Origin: Flavobacterium rhamnosiphilum
GTDB taxonomy: Bacteria; Bacteroidota; Bacteroidia; Flavobacteriales; Flavobacteriaceae
Assembly (NCBI RefSeq): GCF_004349195.1
Contig: NZ_SMLG01000001.1
Coordinates: 772,088-836,087, forward strand
Length of the DNA: 64,000 bases
Reading direction: 5' to 3'
Part shown: positions 50,734 to 60,455 of the stretch, one piece after another
Position numbering within the stretch: the first letter of the stretch is position 1
Layout: the number at the start of each line of letters is the position of its first letter
Made by a program: the position numbers and the translations under genes
Notes under the pieces: model-generated
What the model saw: only the letters and a program-made list of their open reading frames with translations
The model's database searches: none
What the model was told of the DNA's origin: nothing

Positions 50734-52065
50734 ATGAGGCTAGTGATCTTAGGCGGCGGAGAAAGTGGTATCGGTACTGCTATTCTGGGTAAGAAAAAAG
50801 GATATGAAGTTTTTGTATCTGATTTCGGAAAGATAAAAGGAAATTACAAAGAGGTTCTTATCATTAATGGAATAGTTTGGGAAGAAGAAAAGCATACCGA
50901 AGATTTGATTTTGAATGCTGATGTGGTTATGAAAAGCCCGGGAATTCCAGATAAATCTCCAATAGTAAAAAAGCTTGTTGAAAAAGGGATTCCAGTATTA
51001 TCTGAAATTGAGTTTGCGGCACCTTTTACAGATGCAACCATAATAGGGATTACCGGTAGTAATGGGAAGACAACTACCACAATGCTTACGCACCATTTGC
51101 TAAAATCAGCAGGATTAAATGTAGGACTGGGAGGAAATATTGGAAAGAGTTTTGCCTGGCAAATAGCGGATAATAAATACGATTCTTATGTGCTGGAGTT
51201 AAGCAGTTTTCAATTGGACGGAATCCTAAATTTTAAGCCACATATTGCCATTATTACAAATATTAGTCCGGATCATTTAGATCGATACGATTACAAATAT
51301 GAAAATTACATTGATTCAAAGTTTAGAATTACGATGAATCAAACTGAGGAAGATTACCTCATTTATGATGCCGATGATGAGGCCATTGCAGAATGGTTTA
51401 AAACACATACAACAAAAGCCAAATTAATTCCTTTTTCATTGACAAAAACTTTCAGCGAAGGAGCTTATATAAAAAACAACAAAATGGAAATTTCAATCAA
51501 TCAGGAAGAGTTTACAATGGACACAGAACATATTGCCTTAGAAGGAAAACATAACATGAAAAACGCAATGGCAGCAACCTCTGTGGCAAAATTGATGCAG
51601 ATTAGAAAATCTACAATACGTGAAAGTTTATCTAATTTTCAGGGAGTAGAACACCGTCTTGAAAAAGTATTGAAAATTCAAAATGTACAGTACATAAATG
51701 ATTCAAAAGCAACCAATGTAAACGCTACTTTTTTCGCATTAGACAGCATGAATACACCTACAGTTTGGATTGTGGGAGGTGTAGATAAAGGAAATGATTA
51801 CAATGAGTTGATGTCATTAGTTCGTGAAAAAGTAAAAGCTATTATTTGTCTTGGTGTAGATAATAAAAAAATTATTGATGTTTTTGGAAATGTAGTTGAT
51901 ATGATGATTGAAGTTGATAACATGAATGATGCTGTGAGAATGGCGCAACGATTATCAGAAAAAGGGGATACAGTTTTATTGTCACCTGCTTGTGCCAGTT
52001 TTGATTTATTCGAAAGCTACGAAGACAGAGGGAATCAGTTCAAACAAGCAGTTAAAAATTTATAA
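50734..52065 (+). CDS. murD: UDP-MurNAc-L-alanine:D-glutamate ligase
   Basis: 443 residues. N-terminal UDP-binding Rossmann domain (LVILGGGESGIGTA), ATP loop GITGSNGKTTTT (106-116), the carbamoyl-lysine region SPDHLDRYDYKYENYIDSKFRI, and a C-terminal ligase domain with INDSKATNVNATFFALDSM and LLSPACASFDLFESYEDRG. Cytoplasmic; adds D-Glu to UDP-MurNAc-Ala. Directly behind mraY in the operon. Confidence 0.96.
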   Translation: MRLVILGGGESGIGTAILGKKKGYEVFVSDFGKIKGNYKEVLIINGIVWEEEKHTEDLILNADVVMKSPGIPDKSPIVKKLVEKGIPVLSEIEFAAPFTDATIIGITGSNGKTTTTMLTHHLLKSAGLNVGLGGNIGKSFAWQIADNKYDSYVLELSSFQLDGILNFKPHIAIITNISPDHLDRYDYKYENYIDSKFRITMNQTEEDYLIYDADDEAIAEWFKTHTTKAKLIPFSLTKTFSEGAYIKNNKMEISINQEEFTMDTEHIALEGKHNMKNAMAATSVAKLMQIRKSTIRESLSNFQGVEHRLEKVLKIQNVQYINDSKATNVNATFFALDSMNTPTVWIVGGVDKGNDYNELMSLVREKVKAIICLGVDNKKIIDVFGNVVDMMIEVDNMNDAVRMAQRLSEKGDTVLLSPACASFDLFESYEDRGNQFKQAVKNL

Positions 52066-52108
52066 TAAGTATAAGGCATACGATTTTAAGCTTTAAGAAA
52101 AATTAAAA

Positions 52109-53395
52109 ATGAAACAACTAGTCAACAATTTAAAGGGAGATAAAGGGATTTGGTCATTCGTGGCCTTATTGGCCTTGTTTTCATTTATGCCTGTTTTTAG
52201 TGCTAGTAGTAATTTGGCCTATATCGGTCAAGGAAACGGAAATACATTAGGCTATTTAGTAAAACACATAGCGCATATAGGCATTGGTTTTCTAATTATA
52301 TATTGGGTTCATAAAGTGCCGTACCATTATTTTAAGGCAATTTCCAAAGGAGCTTTGTATGTTGTTTGGCTGTTATTGGCATACACATTAAGCAAAGGAA
52401 CTGTTATTGCTGGTGCCAACGCGAGTCGGTGGATTCAGGTGCCATTTATTGGAATAACATTTCAAACATCTACCTTAGCCTCTATCGTGTTGTATATATT
52501 TGTAGCCCGTTATATGTCTAAAACCAGAGAAGTTCCTATTTCTTTCAAGTCCTCAATTTGGGAGCTTTGGGTGCCAGTGTTTATTACGTTAATATTCATT
52601 CTTCCAGCCAATTTTTCTACTACGGCATTAATTTTCTCCATGGTGCTGGTGTTGGTTTTTATTGGGAAATATCCGTTGCGTTATATCGGAATTGTAGTAG
52701 GTTCAGGAATTGTGTTTCTGGCATTTTTTATCCTTATTGCCAAAGCGTTTCCAGATGCTTTTCCTAACCGTGTCGATACTTTGATTAGTCGTATTGATAA
52801 TTTCACTAGCGATAAACCAGGCGAAGATGATTATCAAATAGAAAAAGCTAAAATAGCCATTGCTTCCGGAAAAATATATGGATTAGGACCAGGAAAAAGT
52901 ATTCAAAAGAACTTTTTGCCTCAATCTTCCTCCGATTTTATTTTTGCCATAATCGTCGAAGAATATGGCCTTATAGGTGGTTTAGGAGTATTGACGTTGT
53001 ATTTATTGTTATTGTTTCGATTTGTAATAGCGTCACACAAAGCCAATTCATTATTCGGGAAATTAGTAGTTGTGGGATTGGGTTTTCCCATGATATTTCA
53101 GGCAATGGTAAATATGGCTGTCGCGGTTGAATTATTACCCGTTACGGGACAAACATTACCCTTAATCAGTAGTGGAGGAAGTTCAATCTGGATGACTTGT
53201 TTTGCACTTGGAATCATCATTAGTGTTACGAAAAAAGAAGAAGAAATTGCGCAGGAATTGAAAGATGCTGCCAAAAGAGAAGAAGCACTTCAAAAATTAA
53301 TTGACAGGGAATTAGAAGAGGAAGAGGTTGTAGCTGAGAATTATTCGATAGAAGATAAAGCTAAAAATCCTATGCATGCGGTTTTGAATAAATAA
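52109..53395 (+). CDS. ftsW: Septal peptidoglycan glycosyltransferase FtsW (SEDS family)
   Basis: 428 residues with about ten membrane helices. SEDS hallmarks are the block KGTVIAGANASRWIQVPFIGITFQTSTLA, the catalytic loop region around EDDYQIEKAKIAIASGKIYGLGPGKSIQKNFLPQSSSDFIFAIIVEEYG, and PLISSGGSSI near the end. The C-terminal tail after about 375 is charged and cytoplasmic. It polymerises lipid II together with FtsI. Confidence 0.94.
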   Translation: MKQLVNNLKGDKGIWSFVALLALFSFMPVFSASSNLAYIGQGNGNTLGYLVKHIAHIGIGFLIIYWVHKVPYHYFKAISKGALYVVWLLLAYTLSKGTVIAGANASRWIQVPFIGITFQTSTLASIVLYIFVARYMSKTREVPISFKSSIWELWVPVFITLIFILPANFSTTALIFSMVLVLVFIGKYPLRYIGIVVGSGIVFLAFFILIAKAFPDAFPNRVDTLISRIDNFTSDKPGEDDYQIEKAKIAIASGKIYGLGPGKSIQKNFLPQSSSDFIFAIIVEEYGLIGGLGVLTLYLLLLFRFVIASHKANSLFGKLVVVGLGFPMIFQAMVNMAVAVELLPVTGQTLPLISSGGSSIWMTCFALGIIISVTKKEEEIAQELKDAAKREEALQKLIDRELEEEEVVAENYSIEDKAKNPMHAVLNK

Positions 53396-53425
53396 GTCGT
53401 TTTAGAAAATTAGAAATTAATAAAA

Positions 53426-54514
53426 ATGAAACAGTATAAATTCATATTAAGCGGTGGCGGAACGGGAGGGCATATCTATCCGGCAATTGCTATTGCAAAT
53501 GAATTAAAATCTCGTTTTCCTGATGCCGAATTTCTTTTTGTAGGTGCCAAAGACAAAATGGAAATGCAAAAAGTACCTCAAGCAGGTTACAATATTAAAG
53601 GACTTTGGATCTCAGGTCTGCAGCGTAGACTGACATTTGATAATGCTCTTTTTCCAATTAAGTTGCTTTCCAGTTTATTAAAAGCAAGAACAATAATCAA
53701 ACAGTTCAAACCAGATGTGGTTATTGGAACAGGTGGTTTTGCAAGTGGTCCGCTATTACAAGTAGCTGCTATTGCAGGAATTCCAACAGTGATTCAAGAA
53801 CAAAATTCCTTTCCGGGAATTACCAATAAACTGTTGAGTAAAAAAGCGAACAAAATTTGTGTTGCTTACGAAAATTTGGAACGCTTTTTTCCAAAAGAGA
53901 AAATGATTTTGACTGGAAATCCAGTGCGTCAGGATTTAATTGATATCGAAAGCAAAAGAGATAGCGCCATTCAGTTTTTTAATTTAGATCCAAATAAAAA
54001 AACATTGTTGGTTCTTGGTGGAAGCCTTGGAGCTAGGAGAGTAAACCAATTAATCGAAAAAGAGTTAGCCAATATACTTTCTCAAAATGTTCAGGTGATC
54101 TGGCAATGCGGAAAATTGTATTTAGAAGATTATAAAAAATACAATTCAGCAAATGTTCAGGTTGTCGCTTTTATTGAAAGAATGGATTTAGTTTATGCAG
54201 CAGCAGATATTGTTATTTCTCGCGCTGGTGCATCATCCGTTTCGGAGTTGTGTATTGTGGGCAAACCGGTAATTTTTATTCCGTCCCCGAATGTTGCCGA
54301 AGACCACCAAACTAAGAATGCGCAAGCCATAGTCGATAAAAAAGGCGCGTTAATGCTCAAAGAATCGGAGCTTGACTCACAATTCAGTCTTGTTTTTGAA
54401 GTCTTACTGAAAGATCAGGGAAAGCAAAATCAGCTGAGTGAAAATATAAAATTATTGGCTATGCCAGAAGCAACAAAACAAATTGTTGATGAAATTGTAA
54501 AGCTAATAAAATAG
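53426..54514 (+). CDS. murG: UDP-GlcNAc:lipid I N-acetylglucosaminyltransferase
   Basis: 362 residues, GT-B fold. The N-terminal G-loop is [13 protein letters not shown] (9-20); other family blocks are [36 protein letters not shown] and, in the C-domain, [36 protein letters not shown]. It converts lipid I to lipid II on the inner face of the membrane. Followed by about 95 bp of short repeats before murC. Confidence 0.96.
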   Translation: MKQYKFILSGGGTGGHIYPAIAIANELKSRFPDAEFLFVGAKDKMEMQKVPQAGYNIKGLWISGLQRRLTFDNALFPIKLLSSLLKARTIIKQFKPDVVIGTGGFASGPLLQVAAIAGIPTVIQEQNSFPGITNKLLSKKANKICVAYENLERFFPKEKMILTGNPVRQDLIDIESKRDSAIQFFNLDPNKKTLLVLGGSLGARRVNQLIEKELANILSQNVQVIWQCGKLYLEDYKKYNSANVQVVAFIERMDLVYAAADIVISRAGASSVSELCIVGKPVIFIPSPNVAEDHQTKNAQAIVDKKGALMLKESELDSQFSLVFEVLLKDQGKQNQLSENIKLLAMPEATKQIVDEIVKLIK

Positions 54515-54606
54515 CAATGTCAATATCAATTGCAATATAAAATTGCAATATGAAATTGCATAGTAAGATTTTTGAATATTGAAATTGCCATTGAAATTTA
54601 AATTGA
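54515..54606. repeat. Short AATTGC/ATTGAAATT repeat block, copy 2
   Basis: The murG-murC gap is made of recurring CAAT/ATTGC/GAAATTG words, ending AATATTGAAATTGCCATT then GAAATTTAAATTG. The same word order appears before the ECF sigma gene (34100-34163). It lies inside an otherwise tight operon and carries no reading frame. Confidence 0.6.
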
Positions 54607-54610
54607 AAAA

Positions 54611-55960
54611 ATGAACTTAAATCAAATACATAACGTCTATTTTATCGGAATCGGAGGCATTGGGATGAGTAATTTGGCTCGTTATTTCAAGAATCTGGGC
54701 AAGAACGTCTCGGGTTATGATAAAACGCCATCGGCTCTTACTAATGAATTAATAGAAAGTGGAATTTCAATTCATTTTGAAGACAGCATTGATGCGATTC
54801 CGAAAGATTTTTACATAGAAAATACTTTGGTAATTATTACGCCGGCAGTTCCTAAGACGCATTCAGAGTGGAATTATTTCCTGGAGAGAGATTTTCAAGT
54901 AAAAAAAAGAGCAGAGGTTTTAGGAATAATTACAAAAGATACCTTTTGTTTTGCAGTTGCCGGAACACATGGAAAAACAACGACATCTGGGATTTTAGGG
55001 CATATTTTGCAGGAGAGCGGTGCTGATGTTACTGCTTTTATTGGTGGAATTGTTGAGAATTATAATTCGAATTTAATAGGAAGCGGAAAAACAGTAACTG
55101 TTGTTGAAGCCGATGAATTTGATCGTTCATTCCTGCATTTGCATCCAAATATTGCCTGTATAACTTCTATGGACGCGGATCATTTGGATATTTATGGAAC
55201 CAGTGAAGCAATAGAAGAATCTTTTCTTGAATTTGCATCAAAAATAGAAGATAAGAGTAATCTTTTTATAACAAAAGAATTACCAATAGAAGGCATAACC
55301 TGTGCTGTAAATGAAGATGCAGTTTTCAAAGCTTTTAACGTTAGAATAGGAAATGGCAGTTATGTTTTTGACGTACAAACACCTACGGAAGTGATCAAAG
55401 ATTTGCATTTTGGTTTGCCGGGAAGACATAATTTAATGAATGCATTAATGGCTATCGCAATGGCAAAATTATTCGGCACCCCAACCGATGCCATTGCAAA
55501 AGCCATTGCATCATTTAAGGGAATAAAAAGAAGGTTTTCATACCAAATAAAAACAGAAAGTAAAGTTTATATTGATGATTACGCACATCATCCAACGGAG
55601 ATAAACGCAGTACATCAGGCGGTTCGAGAGTTGTATCCAAACCAAAAAGTTTTGGCAGTTTTTCAACCCCATTTGTTTAGTAGAACGAGAGATTTTGCAG
55701 ATGATTTTGCCAAAAGTTTGTCGGCTTTTGATGATATAATTTTATTGGATATTTATCCGGCCCGTGAATTGCCAATGGAAGGAATAAACTCACAGTGGCT
55801 GATGGATAAAATGACAAATAAGCATAAAAAAATTGTAAATAAAGGTGATTTGATAGCAACAATTTTAGCTAGTGACGCATCGATTATTGTTACAATTGGA
55901 GCTGGAGATATTGGAGAATTAGTACCATCAATTAAAAAAGCGATAAATGAAACTCTTTAA
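54611..55960 (+). CDS. murC: UDP-N-acetylmuramate:L-alanine ligase
   Basis: 449 residues. Rossmann start VYFIGIGGIGMSNLARYF, ATP loop VAGTHGKTTT (116-125), acidic VVEADEFDRSFLHLHP, and C-terminal YIDDYAHHPTEI and FQPHLFSRTRDFADDFA. It adds the first amino acid to UDP-MurNAc in the cytoplasm. The 3' end overlaps ftsQ by 14 bp. Confidence 0.96.
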   Translation: MNLNQIHNVYFIGIGGIGMSNLARYFKNLGKNVSGYDKTPSALTNELIESGISIHFEDSIDAIPKDFYIENTLVIITPAVPKTHSEWNYFLERDFQVKKRAEVLGIITKDTFCFAVAGTHGKTTTSGILGHILQESGADVTAFIGGIVENYNSNLIGSGKTVTVVEADEFDRSFLHLHPNIACITSMDADHLDIYGTSEAIEESFLEFASKIEDKSNLFITKELPIEGITCAVNEDAVFKAFNVRIGNGSYVFDVQTPTEVIKDLHFGLPGRHNLMNALMAIAMAKLFGTPTDAIAKAIASFKGIKRRFSYQIKTESKVYIDDYAHHPTEINAVHQAVRELYPNQKVLAVFQPHLFSRTRDFADDFAKSLSAFDDIILLDIYPARELPMEGINSQWLMDKMTNKHKKIVNKGDLIATILASDASIIVTIGAGDIGELVPSIKKAINETL

Positions 55961-56669
55961 CTGGACAAATATTCGATTATTACTGATGTTTGTGTTGGTA
56001 ATTTTTCTGTTTTCATTTACGTCAAATCGTAATGCAGGTAGAAAATTGACCAAATCTACCGTTGTTTTTGTAGGAGATAACGCTCCTTTTGTGAAGCAAG
56101 AAACGGTTGATAAATTGTTAATAGAAAATAAAAAAGATGCATCAAGCATTCAAAAAGTTAATTTAGATTTGAATAAGCTGGAAACAACTCTCAATGCACA
56201 AGAAATGATTGAAGAATCAGATGTATTCGTGAGTATTGACGGTGTGTTAAAAGCAGTGGTGAAACAAAAGACTCCTATTGCTAGAGTTTTTGACAAAAAC
56301 GGTTCTTTTTATATTGATTACAAAGGAAATAGAATGCCCTTGTCAACTAATTTTACAGCTAGAGTTCCACTTGTTTCAGGGGGAATAAATAAAAAAAATA
56401 CCGAAGATTTATCCGATTTATTTCGCTTAATCTATGACGATGCGTTTTTGAAAAAAAACATCATCGGAATTCAAATTATGCCTAATGGAAGCTTAAAAAT
56501 GCTCAATAGAAATTTTGAATATCAAATTGATTTTGGTAGAATGATAAATGTAGAGCGTAAATTCAAGAATTATAAAGCTTTTTTTCAAAAAGCGGTTTTA
56601 GATAGTTCGTTGTATAAATATAAAAAAATTGACCTCCGATTTACGGAACAAGTAGTTTGCACTAAATAA
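55947..56669 (+). CDS. ftsQ: Cell division protein FtsQ
   Basis: 240 residues. Short N-terminus, one transmembrane helix (about 8-24, RLLLMFVLVIFLFSFTS) and a periplasmic POTRA-like domain with VNLDLNKLETTLNAQEMIEESDVFVSIDGVLKAVVKQKTPIARVF, the FtsQ core pattern. The C-terminal part ends in LYKYKKIDLRFTEQVVCTK. It scaffolds FtsL and FtsB at the septum. Position between murC and ftsA is the standard one. Confidence 0.9.
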   Translation: MKLFNWTNIRLLLMFVLVIFLFSFTSNRNAGRKLTKSTVVFVGDNAPFVKQETVDKLLIENKKDASSIQKVNLDLNKLETTLNAQEMIEESDVFVSIDGVLKAVVKQKTPIARVFDKNGSFYIDYKGNRMPLSTNFTARVPLVSGGINKKNTEDLSDLFRLIYDDAFLKKNIIGIQIMPNGSLKMLNRNFEYQIDFGRMINVERKFKNYKAFFQKAVLDSSLYKYKKIDLRFTEQVVCTK

Positions 56670-56675
56670 TAGATA

Positions 56676-58061
56676 ATGGAAAAAGAGAATATTGCAGTAG
56701 GTCTAGATATTGGGACAACTAAAATAGTTGCCATGATAGGCAAGAAGAATGAATATGGGAAACTAGAAATTTTAGGTGTAGGTAAATCTAAAAGTTTAGG
56801 TGTGGCTAGAGGTGTGGTAAATAACATCACTCAAACCATACAATCTATACAGCAAGCAATACAAGAAGCCGAAAACAACTCAGGCTATAAAATAAAAGAT
56901 GTAGTGGTAGGAATTGCGGGACAACACATCCGTAGTATTCAGCATACAGATTACATCAGCAGAAACAATCCCGAAGAAGTAATTGGAGGGAATGATATTC
57001 AGCTTTTGATTGACCAAGTGAATAAATTGGCGATGTTACCCGGCGAAGAAATTATACATGTTTTGCCACAAGAATTTAAAATTGACGGACAATCTGAAAT
57101 CAAAGAGCCTATCGGAATGTACGGTGGAAGATTAGAGTCTAGTTTTCATGTTGTAGTGGGACAAGCTTCATCGATTCGTAATGTAGGCAGATGTATTCAA
57201 AGTTCTGGAATCGAATTGTCAGGTTTGACATTGGAACCATTGGCTTCAGCTGATGCCGTTTTGAGTCAGGAAGAAAAAGAAGCTGGAGTTGCGCTTATCG
57301 ATATTGGTGGTGGAACAACAGATTTGGCGATTTTCAAAGATGGTATCATTCGTCACACAGCCGTAATTCCTTTTGGAGGAAATGTGATTACAGATGATAT
57401 CAAAGAAGGATGTTCGATCATTGAAAAACAAGCTGAATTATTGAAAGTTAAATTTGGATCAGCTTGGCCAGGAGAAAATAAAGACAACGAAATTGTTTCT
57501 ATTCCAGGATTAAGAGGCAGAGAGCCAAAAGAGATTTCTTTGAAAAATCTATCTAAAATAATCCATGCTCGTGTTGTGGAAATTGTAGATCAGGTGTTTA
57601 CTGAAGTGAAAGCTTACGGACACGAAGATCCTCGTAAAAAACTAATTGCAGGAATTGTACTTACTGGTGGTGGTGCACAATTGAAACACATCAAACAGTT
57701 AGTGGAATATATCACAGGAATGGATACGAGAATAGGATATCCAAACGAACATTTAGCGGGGAATTCAGATGAGGAGATTTCAAGTCCTTTGTATGCAACT
57801 GCAGTTGGATTGGTAATGAAAAGCATTGAGAATAAAACACAGAGTGCGGTAAGAATGGATGCCATTGAACAACCTAAAGCTGCGGTATACAGACAGGCAG
57901 TTGTTCAAAATCCGGTGGTGAATGAAATTCTTGAAAAAGAGGAAGACGAAGAGGATGAAAACTCAAATGAGAAACATAATTCTACCGTCAACAGGATACA
58001 AAGAAATTTCTTTGACCGTTATGTTGACAAGATTAAGGATTTCTTAGATAATGCAGAATAA
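56676..58061 (+). CDS. ftsA: Cell division protein FtsA
   Basis: 461 residues, actin-like ATPase that tethers FtsZ to the membrane. Phosphate-1 motif AVGLDIGTTKIVAMIG, the 1C domain after it, connect/phosphate-2 ALIDIGGGTTDLAIF and adenosine motif GIVLTGGGAQLKHI. The C-terminal region has an acidic linker (EILEKEEDEEDENSNEK) and ends in a probable amphipathic membrane-targeting helix (RYVDKIKDFLDNAE). Confidence 0.95.
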   Translation: MEKENIAVGLDIGTTKIVAMIGKKNEYGKLEILGVGKSKSLGVARGVVNNITQTIQSIQQAIQEAENNSGYKIKDVVVGIAGQHIRSIQHTDYISRNNPEEVIGGNDIQLLIDQVNKLAMLPGEEIIHVLPQEFKIDGQSEIKEPIGMYGGRLESSFHVVVGQASSIRNVGRCIQSSGIELSGLTLEPLASADAVLSQEEKEAGVALIDIGGGTTDLAIFKDGIIRHTAVIPFGGNVITDDIKEGCSIIEKQAELLKVKFGSAWPGENKDNEIVSIPGLRGREPKEISLKNLSKIIHARVVEIVDQVFTEVKAYGHEDPRKKLIAGIVLTGGGAQLKHIKQLVEYITGMDTRIGYPNEHLAGNSDEEISSPLYATAVGLVMKSIENKTQSAVRMDAIEQPKAAVYRQAVVQNPVVNEILEKEEDEEDENSNEKHNSTVNRIQRNFFDRYVDKIKDFLDNAE

Positions 58062-58158
58062 TTTAGAAGTAATAAAAAATATTGTTTTTTTTCCTTTTTG
58101 CCCCAAGTAAAAAGAATTAAAAATCAAAAAATAATATAAATATCAAAAACCAAATAAA

Positions 58159-60102
58159 ATGATGAGCAACTCAGAATTTGGAAGTATTTCATTTGATTTA
58201 CCAAAGAACCAATCAAATGTAATCAAAGTTATTGGTGTAGGTGGAGGCGGAAGTAACGCCATAAATCACATGTTTAAACAAGGGATTAAAGGCGTAGATT
58301 TCATCGTATGTAATACGGATTCTCAGGCCTTACAAAGCAGTTCTGTGCCTAATAAAATTCAGTTAGGAGTACATTTGACTGAAGGGCTTGGTGCTGGAGC
58401 AAACCCAGATGTAGGACAACAATCCGCTATTGAAAGTATTTCTGAGATTGAAAAAATGTTGGATAGAAATACTAAAATGGTATTTATCACTGCCGGAATG
58501 GGCGGTGGTACAGGAACTGGAGCTGCACCTGTAATTGCACAATTGGCTAAAGAAAGAGATATTCTTACTGTAGGGATTGTGACATTACCTTTCTTATTTG
58601 AAGGGAAAGTGCGTCAGGAACAAGCGTTAATTGGTATTGAAAAATTACGCAAACAAGTTGACTCTTTAATTGTTATCAACAACAATAAATTAAGAGAAGT
58701 GTATGGAAATCTTGGTTTCAAAGCTGGATTTTCAAAAGCGGATGAAGTTTTGGCTACAGCCTCAAGAGGTATTGCCGAAGTAATTACGCATCACTATACT
58801 CAAAATATCGATTTAAGAGATGCTAAAACAGTATTGTATAATAGCGGAACGGCTATTATGGGATCTTCTGTTTCTTCAGGTGAAAATAGAGCTAAGGAAG
58901 CCATTATTGCAGCTTTAGATTCTCCATTGTTAAATGATAATAAAATTACTGGTGCCAAAAACGTATTGTTGCTTATCGTTTCTGGAACTAATGAAATTAC
59001 AATTGACGAAATTGGAGAAATCAATGACCATATTCAAATTGAAGCGGGACATAATGCAAATATTATCATGGGGGTTGGTGAAGACGAATCGCTTGGAGAT
59101 GCTATTGCAGTGACTATTATTGCTACAGGTTTTGATATTGAACAACAAAACGAAATAGTAAATACAGAGCCAAAAAAAATTATACACACATTAGAAGATG
59201 AACAGAGAAGTGTTCATAATCTAAGTAATAAAACGGTTGCTGCTTTTGATTTAAATACAGAATCTCCAGCTTCTAATTCAAGCGAAAGAATAGTTTTTGA
59301 TTTATTGGAAGATACGGTAGTTGCTCCTGAGCCAGTGGTAACGGCGCCAACTATTAATAAGGAAGAATTGATGGTAATGTCTGAATTTATTAAAAATTTA
59401 GATGTGACTTTCGAAATTGTTTCTCCTATTACTGACATTGATTTTACAATTTCAACACCTGTTGCTGAAGTTAAAGAAGTAAAAGCAGTACAGCCAAAAG
59501 TTATTGAAAGACAAGAGCAAACTGCTTTCTCTTTTGATTTGCCACTTTTCAAAGCGGAACCGGTAGCGCAGGTTGAAGAAAAAAAAGTGATGTTTGAATT
59601 GACGAATGAAACTCGTGATATCAAAGTAAACGAAGCAGTTCAATTTGTTCCCGTAACAGAATTGACTGACAATGGAATTATCAAATATTCTCTTGAAGAG
59701 TTCATGGAACCAGAGCATGATTTCATGGCTAAACCAGTTGCTAAAACTCCGGAAGTTGTTATTCCGGCTGAGTTAAACATCACGATGAAACAAGTTGATA
59801 CGTCAGTAAATGCACCTGTTGACTTTGATGCTATTTCTCCTATGGAAATGACAATCGAGGAATCATTGCGAATGAGAGCTGATGAAAGAAGAAAAAAGCT
59901 AAAAGAATTCAATTATAAGTTTCATAACAATGTTTCTAAAATTGATGAATATGAAAAAGAACCGGCTTACAAAAGATTGGGAATAGATATTTCAAACAAC
60001 CAAGCCAATAATACAAATTCGAGAATTTCTGTGGGAACAGACAGCAACAACGATCTACAGTTGCGTTCTAACAACTCGTATTTACATGACAACGTAGATT
60101 AA
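58159..60102 (+). CDS. ftsZ: Cell division GTPase FtsZ
   Basis: 647 residues, far longer than the roughly 380 of E. coli FtsZ. The tubulin signature is GGGTGTG (115-121), with NTDSQAL near 52 and the T7 loop region NLGFKAGFSKADEVLATASRGIAE. The GTPase core ends near residue 320; then comes a variable, acidic and Pro/Val/Glu-rich linker of about 280 residues. A conserved peptide YKRLGIDI (about 606-613) is followed by a 34-residue Asn/Ser-rich tail. Two adjacent ATGs (58159, 58162) could start it. Confidence 0.96.
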   Translation: MMSNSEFGSISFDLPKNQSNVIKVIGVGGGGSNAINHMFKQGIKGVDFIVCNTDSQALQSSSVPNKIQLGVHLTEGLGAGANPDVGQQSAIESISEIEKMLDRNTKMVFITAGMGGGTGTGAAPVIAQLAKERDILTVGIVTLPFLFEGKVRQEQALIGIEKLRKQVDSLIVINNNKLREVYGNLGFKAGFSKADEVLATASRGIAEVITHHYTQNIDLRDAKTVLYNSGTAIMGSSVSSGENRAKEAIIAALDSPLLNDNKITGAKNVLLLIVSGTNEITIDEIGEINDHIQIEAGHNANIIMGVGEDESLGDAIAVTIIATGFDIEQQNEIVNTEPKKIIHTLEDEQRSVHNLSNKTVAAFDLNTESPASNSSERIVFDLLEDTVVAPEPVVTAPTINKEELMVMSEFIKNLDVTFEIVSPITDIDFTISTPVAEVKEVKAVQPKVIERQEQTAFSFDLPLFKAEPVAQVEEKKVMFELTNETRDIKVNEAVQFVPVTELTDNGIIKYSLEEFMEPEHDFMAKPVAKTPEVVIPAELNITMKQVDTSVNAPVDFDAISPMEMTIEESLRMRADERRKKLKEFNYKFHNNVSKIDEYEKEPAYKRLGIDISNNQANNTNSRISVGTDSNNDLQLRSNNSYLHDNVD

Positions 60103-60122
60103 CTAACACAAACCAAAATGAG

Positions 60123-60160
60123 GTAACCCGAAAATTCATTTAATTTTCGGGTTATTTTTT
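60123..60160 (+). terminator. Terminator of the dcw cluster
   Basis: GTAACCCGAAAATT and AATTTTCGGGTTAT form the stem with a 5-nt loop, followed by TTTTTT, 21 bp after the ftsZ stop. Confidence 0.9.
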
Positions 60161-60161
60161 A

Positions 60162-60205
60162 TCATTGCGAGGAGTTCTGATAATTATCAGAACGACGAAG
60201 CAATC
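60162..60205. repeat. 23-bp intergenic repeat split by a 21-nt palindromic insert
   Basis: TCATTGCGAGGA (60162-60173) and ACGAAGCAATC (60195-60205) together equal, base for base, the intact 23-mer found inverted at 62875-62897. The 21 bp in between hold the perfect palindrome GTTCTGATAATTATCAGAAC (60174-60193). Confidence 0.8.
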
Positions 60206-60244
60206 TGTTGTTGTTAATTACAGTAAATTTCTTTAATTTTGTCG

Positions 60245-60390
60245 GGTCCTAATCCAGCTGTCGTTTCAAGCTTTTTGTCAAAAATGTTTTTTTCTACGCC
60301 CTTAAAAGAGCTCCTAAAGTCGCTTTTTAAGTACATGAAAAAATTCATTTTCTCCTAAAAAGGCTTTCCACTAGCATCTGGGGCATTAAA
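60245..60390. repeat. Dispersed intergenic repeat, copy 2 (diverged)
   Basis: Left block GGTCCTAATCCAGCTGTCGT then TTCAAGCTTTTT (60245-60276) and right block AAAAAGGCTTTCCACTAGCATC (60357-60378) then GGGGCATTA resemble the ends of the 29901-30003 element, with a longer middle. It occupies most of the 350-bp gap between ftsZ and the YqeY gene; otherwise I see no gene there. Confidence 0.5.
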
Positions 60391-60455
60391 AAAAGTAATC
60401 AGTTTGCACTATTCAGTTTTCAGATTGAACAGCAAATTTAAAATTAAATATTATT

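Noticed and set aside
59214..59912. Antisense frames of 85-136 residues inside ftsZ
   Set aside because: They mirror the low-complexity linker of FtsZ, have no start context or homologous motif, and are explained by codon bias.
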